Assembly: GCF_003148495.1 (NCBI RefSeq)
Contig: NZ_QGGH01000002.1
Location: forward strand, 372,001 to 436,000
Source of the DNA: Mesorhizobium loti
Lineage (GTDB): Bacteria > Pseudomonadota > Alphaproteobacteria > Rhizobiales > Rhizobiaceae
Reading direction: 5' to 3'
DNA length: 64,000 nt
The translations under genes and the position numbers were made by a program. Below, piece after piece: positions 42,707 through 50,740 of this stretch (its first letter is position 1; every line of letters begins with the position of its first letter). The notes below the pieces were generated by a model. It had not been told where the DNA came from, did not search any database, and saw nothing but the letters and a program-made list of their open reading frames with translations.

Positions 42707-43909
42707 TCAGATGTCCGCCTTGTCGGAGACGCGGCGATGGACGGTGTAGGCCCGACCGAGGTCGGGATTGAGTTCCAGCCCGAGGCCCGGGCCGGGCGGC
42801 ACGGTGATCATGCCGTCCTTGACTTCAGGCAGCGCGGTCACAAGGTCGCGATACCAGGTCCGGTAGAATGCCCTCACACTCTCCTGTACGAGTGCGTTGG
42901 GCGCGTTGAGAGACAAATGTGTGGACGCCGCCAGAACCACGGGCCCGGTGCAGTCGTGCGGGGCGACCGGCAGGTGCCAGGCCTCCGCCATCGCGGCGAT
43001 CTTGCGTGCTTCCGAAAGTCCGCCGCACCAGGAAATGTCCAACATCACGATGCCTGCAGCGCCGGTCTCCAGCAGATCCCGGAATGCCCAGCGACTGCCC
43101 AAGGTTTCTGACGCCGAGATCGGCGCCGGGCTCGCTGCCTCATAGCGCTTGAGATCGCCGAGGCTGTCCATGCGGATCGGATCCTCGTGCCAGTATGTGC
43201 CATAAGGTGCGAGCGCCTTTGCGATCTTGATCGCGGGCAGGAGCTGCCACATCGAATGGAACTCGACCATGATGTCGATCCTGTCGCCGACCGCCCTGCG
43301 GATCTTCTCGAAAGGCTGCAACGCAGCCTTGAGGTCGGCGGCGCTGATATCCTGCCCCCTGCTTTTCTCGGCGGCATGGTCGAAGGGCCAGATCTTCATG
43401 GCCGTGATACCGTCTTCAAGGAGCTCCGCCGCCAATTCGTCGGCGCGGTGGAGAAACCCGTTCAGGTCGTCGTAGCCTTGCTTTGTGCCGAGACCATAGT
43501 TTGCGGTGGTCTGTCCCTTGCCGTCCTTGATGTATTCGGTGCCGGCGCAAGTGTTGTAGGTGCGGATGGACTGCCGTGAAAAGCCTCCAAGAAGCTGCGC
43601 TATTGGCTGGTTTGTCGCCTTGCCGAAAATGTCCCAGAGCGCGATGTCGAAGGCGGAATTGCCGCGAACCTCGACGCCACTTGAGCGGAAACCGAGATAG
43701 CCAACCAGATCCGCGGAAAGCAGATCGATCTGCAAGGGATCGCGGCCGATGACGCGTGGCGCAACATATTCGTGCAGGTATTCCGCGACCGTGCGCGCCA
43801 TGAAGAATGTTTCGCCAAGGCCGGTGATGCCTTCGTCGGTGTGCACCTCGACCCAGAGCAGATTGGGTCGCTCTTCGATGCGAATGGTCTCGATCGCGCG
43901 GATTTTCAT
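42707..43909 (-). CDS. Enolase-superfamily sugar-acid dehydratase candidate
   Basis: A 400-residue mandelate racemase-subgroup protein. Metal-site and catalytic landmarks are MKIWPFD (active-site Lys), MVEFHSMW, YWHEDPI, SASETLGSRW and the catalytic APHDCTGPV. The KIWPFD and APHDCTGPV motifs are shared with sugar-acid dehydratases of this superfamily. It probably turns an aldonate into a 2-keto-3-deoxy acid, upstream of the FAH-family enzyme. Its start overlaps the GntR gene stop by 4 bases. The sugar acid is not defined. Confidence 0.78.
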   Translation of the reverse strand: MKIRAIETIRIEERPNLLWVEVHTDEGITGLGETFFMARTVAEYLHEYVAPRVIGRDPLQIDLLSADLVGYLGFRSSGVEVRGNSAFDIALWDIFGKATNQPIAQLLGGFSRQSIRTYNTCAGTEYIKDGKGQTTANYGLGTKQGYDDLNGFLHRADELAAELLEDGITAMKIWPFDHAAEKSRGQDISAADLKAALQPFEKIRRAVGDRIDIMVEFHSMWQLLPAIKIAKALAPYGTYWHEDPIRMDSLGDLKRYEAASPAPISASETLGSRWAFRDLLETGAAGIVMLDISWCGGLSEARKIAAMAEAWHLPVAPHDCTGPVVLAASTHLSLNAPNALVQESVRAFYRTWYRDLVTALPEVKDGMITVPPGPGLGLELNPDLGRAYTVHRRVSDKADI

Positions 43910-44628
43910 GCGATCCCCGCGTCGGTCAGCGCCTTGACGCTTTTGTCGAAATGCGCGGCCATGTGTTCGGCGGCAAGTTGCGGATTTCCCGCGATGATCG
44001 CCCGGGCAATATCTGCGTGCCCCTCGATCATCTTGATCTGATCTTCCACGGAGGCGCGTGTACGCCAGCCGATCACCCAGGTGCGTCGCGTGACCCCGCT
44101 GAAGGCGGTGATGATCAACGAGAACACCGGGTTGTGAGAGGCCCGCGCGATCGCCTCATGGAATGCGATGTCGTGCTCCATGACGATCTCGGGCGCATGA
44201 TAGTTCTCGCGCATCAGTCGCGCGTATTCTTGTATTTCAGCCGCCTCGGCATCACTCCGCCGGAGTGCGGCGAGCGCCACCGTGCGCATTTCGATGGTGC
44301 GGCGAACATCATAAACCTGGTGGACGCTGATCTGTTCGGTGGTGACGCCGTGCTCGATCACCATCGACATGGCACCGATGTCGAGCTTGGCGACGCTGGC
44401 GCGCCGACCGGCGCTCATATCGATGAGGCGCATCGCCGACAGCGATCGAAACGCCTCCCGCACCACTGTCCGCGAGACGCTGAGCCTGCGGGTCATATCG
44501 GCTTCGCTGGGCAAGAGGTCGCCAGGGCCGAGGCCTTCAACGCGGATGTATTGGGTGATGGCCTGGATAGCGGCGCTGACCAGCCCGGGATTGGTCTCGT
44601 CCGGCATCATGCTACGATTGGCCACCAT
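43906..44628 (-). CDS. GntR-family (FCD) transcriptional regulator
   Basis: A 240-residue regulator with an N-terminal winged HTH (LPSEADMTRRLSVSRTVVREAFRSLSAMRLI at about residues 36-66) and an FCD effector domain (MEHDIAFHEAIARASHN). It is divergent from the SMP-30 lactonase gene and overlaps the dehydratase gene, so it is placed to control the whole sugar-oxidation block. TGTATGACA (44641-44649), an imperfect dyad, lies 13 bases upstream of its start. Confidence 0.85.
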   Translation of the reverse strand: MVANRSMMPDETNPGLVSAAIQAITQYIRVEGLGPGDLLPSEADMTRRLSVSRTVVREAFRSLSAMRLIDMSAGRRASVAKLDIGAMSMVIEHGVTTEQISVHQVYDVRRTIEMRTVALAALRRSDAEAAEIQEYARLMRENYHAPEIVMEHDIAFHEAIARASHNPVFSLIITAFSGVTRRTWVIGWRTRASVEDQIKMIEGHADIARAIIAGNPQLAAEHMAAHFDKSVKALTDAGIA

Positions 44629-44728
44629 TTGCCCTCAACCTGTATGACATGTTTTCTTGAAATGCCTATATCTTTGTGAAATGCTGTCTGTCAAGTGAAG
44701 TCAACAAGCGCGACAAACGAGGCAATGC

Positions 44729-45634
44729 ATGGATAGCGGAGAGATGCAGGCGATTTTCGTGTTCGATGCCCGGGATGTCGTCGGCGAGAGCCTGATCTGG
44801 GACGAAAACAGGAAAACACTGATCTGGGTGGATATTATCGGGCGGCGTATCCACCAGCTCGATCCGGACACTCTCGATCACCGGAGCTGGCAAGCACCGG
44901 ACCTCGCAACCTCGATCGGCCTGTGCCGGAACGGTGGCGCAATCGTCGGGCTGCGAAAAGATGTGGCGCTGTGGGATTTCGGGGAAACCTTCAGGACCAT
45001 CGCGACGATCGAACCGGATAGCCCGGACACACGGTTGAATGAGGGCGTGGTCGCCCCAGACGGCTCATTGTGGGTCGGAACCATGGAAAACAATATCGGC
45101 CCGGACGATCTTCCGCGCGATATCTCGCGAGATGCGGGGCAGATCTATCGCGTCGACACGACCGGCATTGTGGAGGCGCTCAGCGCCGATCGTTTCGGCA
45201 TCACCAACACCATGATCTGGACGGCGGATGATACTTTCATCACGGCGGATACGACGAAGAACCAGATATTCCGCTATCGCTGGGATAGGGTGCAATCGCG
45301 AATAACCGACAGGCGACTTTTCTTCTCGGGTTTTCCGCGCGGTCTGCCAGATGGGTCGTGCATGGATGCGGAGGGCTATGTCTGGAATTGCCGCGTTGCG
45401 GGCGGCGGCTGCCTCGTCCGCATTTCTCCGGGTGGAGTTCTCGACAAGGTCGTGGACCTGCCCTGCAGCTGGCCTACGAGTTGCGCTTTTGGTGGCGAGA
45501 ATTTCGATACTCTCTTCGTCACGTCGGCGCGATTTACCATGAGCAGGGGACACTTGCAGGCAAATCCGCAAGAGGGCGGATTGTTCGCGGTGCGGACAGG
45601 CGTTCGGGGCATGCCGACCAACCGGTTCGGATGA
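44729..45634 (+). CDS. SMP-30/gluconolactonase-family sugar lactonase
   Basis: A 301-residue beta-propeller protein. Metal ligands are recognisable: the early Glu in VVGESLIWDE, NEGVVAPDGSLWVGTME, and the DG...D region (LPDGSCMDAEGYVWN). It hydrolyses a sugar lactone to the free aldonate. It is divergent from the GntR gene and completes the dehydrogenase-lactonase-dehydratase order. The ATG at 44729 has GAGG 7 bases upstream. GC content is a little lower than that of the neighbours. Confidence 0.82.
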   Translation: MDSGEMQAIFVFDARDVVGESLIWDENRKTLIWVDIIGRRIHQLDPDTLDHRSWQAPDLATSIGLCRNGGAIVGLRKDVALWDFGETFRTIATIEPDSPDTRLNEGVVAPDGSLWVGTMENNIGPDDLPRDISRDAGQIYRVDTTGIVEALSADRFGITNTMIWTADDTFITADTTKNQIFRYRWDRVQSRITDRRLFFSGFPRGLPDGSCMDAEGYVWNCRVAGGGCLVRISPGGVLDKVVDLPCSWPTSCAFGGENFDTLFVTSARFTMSRGHLQANPQEGGLFAVRTGVRGMPTNRFG

Positions 45635-45815
45635 GATAGCTCTACCCAACTATCCCAAGACGGCAACTTGCCGGATCCTGCGGCGGCAATCTCCACAATT
45701 CCGGGCAAGGACTCGCGCGTCCATACGGCAGGAGGAGCGTTGTTTTATCCGACGCTACTCGCTGTGCCGGGAAACCCTCGGGCTCCGATCTGTGAGCCGC
45801 CGGATCAAAACCCAC

Positions 45816-45868
45816 TTTCAAAATAGTGAAATCACATCTAGGATTTTCATTTTGCCAATGAATCCTAG
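45816..45868 (+). promoter_or_regulatory. Operator-like region upstream of the FAD amine oxidase gene
   Basis: TTTCA-N6-TGAAA (45816-45831) is followed by CTAGGATT...AATCCTAG (45838-45868), an 8+8 inverted repeat just before the ribosome site. The first motif, with a nearby TCTAGG, recurs upstream of the permease gene at 47197. A site for the XRE-cupin regulator of the cluster is likely. Confidence 0.45.
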
Positions 45869-45875
45869 GTGACCC

Positions 45876-47159
45876 TTGCCCGCACCATTCTCCGATCCGA
45901 TCTGGCACAAGCCGCAGGCGACTTCCAAGTTTCAATCGCTTTTTCCTAGCGGCGAAAAGGCCGATGTCGTCATTGTCGGCGGCGGCATTATGGGCCTGTC
46001 GACGGCTTTGCATGCCGCCGGGCTTGGCATGTCGGTGCAGGTGCTGGAGGCTGGCGAGATCGGCCAGGGCGCATCGGGCCTCAATGGCGGCCAGGTCATT
46101 CCCGGCCTGAAATATGATCCGGAATGGCTGCTGGAGCATTTTGGTCCGGAGCGCGGCGAGGCGCTCGTCAATTTCGCGGCGTCGACGGCCGATGCGGTGT
46201 TCGAACTGATCCGCGACGAGAAGCTGGCGGTGCCGTTCGTTCGCAATGGCTGGATCCAGGCGGCGCACACCGAGGTTGCGCTGAAGGCGGCGGCGAACCG
46301 CGACCGGCAATGGCGGGCGCGCGGCGCCGATGTTCAGCTTCTGAGCGCGGCGGAGATCGCAGCCAAGACCAGTGCACAGGGCTATCTCGGCGGCTGGCTC
46401 GACCGCCGCGCCGGTGTCATCGATCCGCTCGCTTACACGTCGGAACTCGCCCGTGTCGCGGCCGCGGCTGGGGTGAGGATAGCCGAGCGCCAAAAAGTCG
46501 TGCGGCTCACCAATGCCGCCGGCATTTGGCGAATTTCGACCGAAAACGGCCCGGAATTGCAGGCAGAGGCAGTCGTGCTGGCGACCAATGCCTATACGGA
46601 TGGTCTGATCCCCGGTCTCGCCCAGACGATCGTGCCGCTGCATTCCTTTCAGATCGCCACGGAGCCGCTGTCGCCCAATCTGGCGGCCACGATCCTGCCG
46701 GAAGGGCAGGCGGTGTCGGATTCCCGTCGCATCCTCGTCTACTACCGCAAGAGCGCCGACGGCCGGCTGGTGCTTGGAGGAAGGGGCCGCATGGCGCTGC
46801 CGACGAGCGCTGGCGACTGGGCGCATCTCGAGCGTGCACTGGTACGGCTCTATCCCATGCTGTCCGGCGTCCCCATCGAGAGGCGCTGGTTCGGCCGGGT
46901 GGCGATGACGCCGGACCACCTGCCGCACATCCATGAGCCCGAGCAGGGCCTGCTCGCCGTGGTCGGTTGCCAGGGCCGTGGTGTCGGCCTGATGACCGCG
47001 CTTGGCGAGCGCATCGCCGGCTATCTCCAAAGTGGCGACGCCAGGCAATTGCCCTTCCCGGTCTCGCCAATCCGGCCGATCCCGTTTCACGCCTTCCGCC
47101 AGGTCGGCGTCGCCGCGACCATCGCCTGGTATCGCCTGCTCGATGCGCTGGAGCGCTGA
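45876..47159 (+). CDS. FAD-dependent amine oxidoreductase (PuuB/DadA-like)
   Basis: A 427-residue DAO-superfamily flavoprotein. The dinucleotide motif VVIVGGGIMGLS is at about residues 31-42, GQGASGLNGGQV follows, and the C-terminal VGCQGRGVGLM closes the FAD site. Relatives oxidise gamma-glutamylputrescine, glycine/sarcosine or other amines to an aldehyde with H2O2 release. A PotABCD-like importer and PuuR-like regulator follow on the same strand, favouring a polyamine-related substrate. The start is TTG after AGGTGA; no ATG lies close. A 482-residue frame on the opposite strand is a shadow. Confidence 0.83.
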   Translation: MPAPFSDPIWHKPQATSKFQSLFPSGEKADVVIVGGGIMGLSTALHAAGLGMSVQVLEAGEIGQGASGLNGGQVIPGLKYDPEWLLEHFGPERGEALVNFAASTADAVFELIRDEKLAVPFVRNGWIQAAHTEVALKAAANRDRQWRARGADVQLLSAAEIAAKTSAQGYLGGWLDRRAGVIDPLAYTSELARVAAAAGVRIAERQKVVRLTNAAGIWRISTENGPELQAEAVVLATNAYTDGLIPGLAQTIVPLHSFQIATEPLSPNLAATILPEGQAVSDSRRILVYYRKSADGRLVLGGRGRMALPTSAGDWAHLERALVRLYPMLSGVPIERRWFGRVAMTPDHLPHIHEPEQGLLAVVGCQGRGVGLMTALGERIAGYLQSGDARQLPFPVSPIRPIPFHAFRQVGVAATIAWYRLLDALER

Positions 47160-47196
47160 CCAGGGCGCTTCCCGTCAGTGGGAATCCGCTTGACAG

Positions 47197-47221
47197 TTTC
47201 ATGAATATGAAAAACTCTAGG
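47197..47221 (+). promoter_or_regulatory. Operator-like region upstream of the PotB-type permease gene
   Basis: TTTCA-N6-TGAAA (47197-47212) is followed 3 bases later by TCTAGG (47216-47221). The same order with the same inner spacing occurs at 45816 upstream of the oxidase gene. TTGACA at 47190 may be a -35 box. The transport genes probably have their own regulated promoter here. Confidence 0.45.
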
Positions 47222-47250
47222 CTAATTTCAAAATTCCGATAGGCAGGTCG

Positions 47251-48135
47251 ATGTCGACCCTAGTTGCAACACCAGTGCCAGAGCCCCGGTCTTCTCAGGG
47301 CTTCCGGGTCGCCATGCTGCTGCCGGGCGCTCTGGTCACTTTCCTGCTGATCCTGTTTGCCCTTGGTCTCGTGCTTTTCCTCGCCTTCCGCACCAATGAC
47401 GGTTCGCTGCTCGGCGCCGGCTTCACCGTGGCGAATTTTGTCATGGTGGTGTCAGATCCGCTGTACTGGACGGTGACGCTGCGCTCGCTGGTGATTGCCG
47501 CTCTGGTAACGCTGGCCACGGTGGTCACCGCCTATCCCGTCGCCTACTACCTTGCCTTCCACGCCGGCCGGCGGCGCGGCCTGCTGCTGTTCCTGGTGAC
47601 GCTGCCGTTCTGGACCAGCTATCTCCTGCGCGTCTTCGCTTGGAAGATCGTGCTCGCCTATAATGGCGTGCTGAACTCGGCGCTGATCGAAAGCGGCATC
47701 TGGTCCGAGCCGACATTGGCTTTTCTCAACACGCCGGCCGCCGTTGTCGTCACGCTGGCGCACGCCTACGCGCCGTTTGCCATCCTGCCGATCTATGTGG
47801 CGCTGGACACCATACCGAAATCGCTGGTCGAGGCCGCTTCCGATCTTGGCGCGCGGCCATTCACCTCTTTCCGCCGTGTCGTGCTGCCCAATTCGATGCC
47901 GGGCGTGCTGGCGGCAGCCCTCGTCGTCTTCGTGCCGACGGTCGGCGATTATGTCACGCCGGCTCTCGTCGGCGGTCCGGCCAGCACCATGATCGGCACA
48001 CTGATCCAGGCTGAGTTCGGCAAGGCCAATGACTGGCCGTTTGGCGCAGCGCTCTCCGTCGCCGTCATGCTGGTCATCCTGTGCGTGGTGCTGGTCGCGC
48101 GCTTCGCCGACCGCAGATTTGGCAGCCGCACATGA
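47251..48135 (+). CDS. ABC transporter permease, PotB-type
   Basis: A 294-residue six-span permease of the spermidine/putrescine family. The N-terminal hydrophobic segment (LLPGALVTFLLILFALGLVLF) and the cytoplasmic EAA loop (VEAASDLGARPFTSFRRVVLP) are typical. Its stop overlaps the PotC-type start by 4 bases (ATGA). It is the first transport gene of the polyamine-type cluster. Confidence 0.85.
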   Translation: MSTLVATPVPEPRSSQGFRVAMLLPGALVTFLLILFALGLVLFLAFRTNDGSLLGAGFTVANFVMVVSDPLYWTVTLRSLVIAALVTLATVVTAYPVAYYLAFHAGRRRGLLLFLVTLPFWTSYLLRVFAWKIVLAYNGVLNSALIESGIWSEPTLAFLNTPAAVVVTLAHAYAPFAILPIYVALDTIPKSLVEAASDLGARPFTSFRRVVLPNSMPGVLAAALVVFVPTVGDYVTPALVGGPASTMIGTLIQAEFGKANDWPFGAALSVAVMLVILCVVLVARFADRRFGSRT

Positions 48136-48998
48136 GCGAGGGGCGGCACACACAGCGAGGCGGCGGCTGGCTTGGCGTCTACGTCATTGCCTATCTGGTC
48201 TTTCTCTATCTGCCGGTCCTGCTGATCCCGCTGTTTTCCTTCAACAACTCGATCCAGGCAGCGTTTCCGCTGCAAGGTTTTACCTTGCACTGGTACGCGA
48301 CGCTGTTCGGCAATTCGGCGCTGACCAGTGCGCTCCTGAACAGCCTCGTCATCGGTGTCATTGCAGCCACGGGTGCTACGCTCTGCGGCATCACCGTGTC
48401 CTACATGGACCTCTATGGCCGCTCGCCGCTGGCCGCCACCATCAGCGCCATCGCCCGGCTGCCGATCCTGATCCCGGGCGTCATCGTCGGCATATCGCTA
48501 CTGATCCTCATCAACCTCATCGGTCTCGGGCCATCGCGCATCGCCATCGTTCTCGGCCACATATTGGTCGCGCTGCCGACGACCGTGGTGATCATGCGCA
48601 GCCGCTTCGCCGCCATCCCGAAAACCATTCGCGAGGCGGCTCTCGATCTCGGTGCCTCCGACTGGACGACCTTCCGGCGGGTCATGCTGCCGCTTAGCCT
48701 GCCGGCCATCGTCTCGGCCTTCATGCTGGCCTTCCTGATCTCCTTCGACGAATTCATCGTCGTCTTCTTCCTCGCCGGCACCGAGCCGACACTGCCGCTC
48801 TACATCTGGAGCCAGCTCAGGTTCCCCAGATCACTGCCGACGGTCATGGCGCTGGGCACGTCGATTCTGGCGGTGTCCTTTATCATCGCGGCATTAGCCG
48901 AAATCCTGCGCCATCGCGGCCTGTCCGCGCCGGCGCCCGCCGATCCATCACAACGAAAACAAACCAAGAGAGGAGAACTGCAATGGCATTCGACCTGA
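48132..48998 (+). CDS. ABC transporter permease, PotC-type
   Basis: A 288-residue six-span permease with the EAA loop REAALDLGASDWTTFRRVMLP and FSFNNS near the N-terminus, as in PotC. The ATG at 48132 is fixed by the ATGA overlap with PotB; the longer frame upstream is not used. Its last codons overlap the binding-protein start at 48983, where AGAGGAGAA serves as ribosome site. Confidence 0.85.
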   Translation: MSEGRHTQRGGGWLGVYVIAYLVFLYLPVLLIPLFSFNNSIQAAFPLQGFTLHWYATLFGNSALTSALLNSLVIGVIAATGATLCGITVSYMDLYGRSPLAATISAIARLPILIPGVIVGISLLILINLIGLGPSRIAIVLGHILVALPTTVVIMRSRFAAIPKTIREAALDLGASDWTTFRRVMLPLSLPAIVSAFMLAFLISFDEFIVVFFLAGTEPTLPLYIWSQLRFPRSLPTVMALGTSILAVSFIIAALAEILRHRGLSAPAPADPSQRKQTKRGELQWHST

Positions 48999-50062
48999 AA
49001 TCTGGCGACCTGATATCCGGAAAGACGGCCCGGGCCGGCCTGGCCGCCCTGGCATTGGCGCTGTCGTCGACCGTCGCTTTCGCCGGCGACAAGCTGCAAT
49101 ATTTCACCTGGTCGGGTTACGAACTGCCCGATTTCAACAAGAGCTTCCTCGCCGCGCATCCCGATGGCGTCGAGGCCTCGATCTTCGGCGACGACGATGA
49201 CGCCTTCACCAAGGTCAAGGCCGGCTTCCGCCCCGACATTGCGCATCCCTGCTATGACAAGGTGGCGCGCTGGAACAAGGAAGGCCTGCTGCAGCCGATC
49301 GACACCAAGCGCATCAAGAACTGGGATTCGATCTTCCCTGTGTTCAAGAACCTGCCCGACCTGCAGGCCGGCGACGGCAAGGTCTGGATGGTGCCGTGGG
49401 ACTGGGGCAACACCTCGATCCTCTACCGCACCGATCTGGTGAAGAACCCGGAAGCGAGCTGGAACCTTCTGTGGGACAAGCAGTATGCAGGCCGCATGGC
49501 GACCATCGACGCGGTGCATGACACGCCGATCGTTGCCGCGCTTCTGGCCGGCGTAAATCCGTTCGACATGACGCCCGCCGAGATGGACAAGGTGGCCGAG
49601 AAGCTGCGCGAGCAGCGCCCGCTGCTCTCCAACTACACCACCGACATGACCTCCGTCGAACAGGCGCTGGCCAGCGGCCAATTGGTCGCCGCCATGACCT
49701 GGAACGCGTCCGCCACCTCGCTGAAGAAGCAGGGAGTGCCGGTCGAGTTCATGAAGCCGAAGGAAGGCATGCTGACCTGGGCCTGCGGCTTCGTCATGCT
49801 CAAGGACGCCAAGAACGTCGATCTCGCCTATGACTTCATCAACAGCCGCCTGGACGCCGACTCCGGCAAATACCTGATCGAGGCCTATGGCTATGGCAGC
49901 TCGCTGAGTTCCGCCTTTGCCACCGTGCCGAAGGAAGAGCTGGAGAAATTGCAGCTGCCGTCCGACCCGGAAGTGATGCTGAAGACCACCATCTTCACCG
50001 GCCCGATGAAACAGAATGACGACCTCGCCAAGATGTTCGAAAAGGTCAAGGCAGGCGGCTGA
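48983..50062 (+). CDS. ABC transporter substrate-binding protein, PotD-like
   Basis: A 359-residue periplasmic protein of the SBP_bac_8/PotD group. The signal peptide is about residues 1-34 (LAALALALSSTVAFAGD). Mature features are LQYFTWSGYELPDFNKSF, the MVPWDWGNTSILYR segment and the WACGFVMLKDAKN strand, as in spermidine/putrescine binding proteins. It overlaps PotC by 16 bases. Ligand is probably a polyamine or related cation; the sequence does not fix which. Confidence 0.84.
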   Translation: MAFDLKSGDLISGKTARAGLAALALALSSTVAFAGDKLQYFTWSGYELPDFNKSFLAAHPDGVEASIFGDDDDAFTKVKAGFRPDIAHPCYDKVARWNKEGLLQPIDTKRIKNWDSIFPVFKNLPDLQAGDGKVWMVPWDWGNTSILYRTDLVKNPEASWNLLWDKQYAGRMATIDAVHDTPIVAALLAGVNPFDMTPAEMDKVAEKLREQRPLLSNYTTDMTSVEQALASGQLVAAMTWNASATSLKKQGVPVEFMKPKEGMLTWACGFVMLKDAKNVDLAYDFINSRLDADSGKYLIEAYGYGSSLSSAFATVPKEELEKLQLPSDPEVMLKTTIFTGPMKQNDDLAKMFEKVKAGG

Positions 50063-50071
50063 ACCTTAGAG

Positions 50072-50097
50072 CACCGCGCGGCGTTAGCCGCGTGGTG
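50072..50097 (+). terminator. Intercistronic hairpin after the PotD-like gene
   Basis: CACCGCGCGGC and GCCGCGTGGTG pair over 11 bp (one G-U) around a GTTA loop, 10 bases after the binding-protein stop. There is no U-run. It probably separates high-level binding-protein message from the regulator and ATPase downstream. Confidence 0.6.
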
Positions 50098-50131
50098 TCA
50101 CCCGAGACACTGCAAACGAGGTCGGGAATTG

Positions 50132-50740
50132 ATGGACATGCTGGACGAGGCGGCTGAGAAGCCGAAAGACGATGCCGACATTCGCGTCGGCCGGCGCGTG
50201 CGGGCGCTGCGGCTGGAGCGCAATCTGTCGCTGGCCGATCTTGCCGCAAAAGCTGGCGTGTCGATCGGGGCACTGAGCCAGATCGAGCGCGGCATGTCCT
50301 CGCTGCGCGTCAAGGTGATCTGGCCGCTCGCCGCCGCCCTCGACATCGAGCCGTCGGCGCTGATCGCCGACGGCAACGATGCGGCCAACGATCTCTATTG
50401 CGTGCGTGCCGACAAGCGGCGGCAAATCCCGGTGAAATCGGAAGGCATTGCCAAGGCGCTGCTGTCGCCGCCGGGCGCGACGCTGACCGGCATGCTGGTG
50501 ACGGTGGAAGCCCGCGGCGGCACCGCCGAGGCCTATGCGCATGCCGGCCATGAATTCGGCTTCGTGCTGGCCGGCGAGGTCGAACTGGTGGTGGATTCGA
50601 CAAAATATGTGCTGAAGGCCGGCGACAGTTTTGCGTTCAAGAGCACGCTTTTGCATGCCTTCCGCAATCCGGGCGCAGAGCGCTGCCAGATCCTCTGGGT
50701 CAACACCACGAAGCCGTCCGAGGTTCGCGATGGCGCCTGA
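50132..50740 (+). CDS. XRE-family regulator with cupin domain (PuuR-like)
   Basis: A 202-residue regulator. HTH at about residues 20-75 (VGRRVRALRLERNLSLADLAAKAGVSIGALSQIERGMSS), cupin from about 115 (GHEFGFVLAGEVELVV, KAGDSFAFKSTLLHAF). The layout matches PuuR-type polyamine regulators. It lies inside the cluster, between the binding-protein and ATPase genes, and overlaps the ATPase gene start by 11 bases. It is the natural binder of the TTTCA-N6-TGAAA sites upstream of the oxidase and permease genes. Confidence 0.83.
   Translation: MDMLDEAAEKPKDDADIRVGRRVRALRLERNLSLADLAAKAGVSIGALSQIERGMSSLRVKVIWPLAAALDIEPSALIADGNDAANDLYCVRADKRRQIPVKSEGIAKALLSPPGATLTGMLVTVEARGGTAEAYAHAGHEFGFVLAGEVELVVDSTKYVLKAGDSFAFKSTLLHAFRNPGAERCQILWVNTTKPSEVRDGA

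Noticed and set aside
45642..47090. Long minus-strand reading frame of 482 codons opposite the FAD amine oxidase
   Set aside because: It lies almost fully antisense to a clear flavoprotein, is rich in Arg/His/Gln as expected for a shadow of GC-rich coding, and has no family features.
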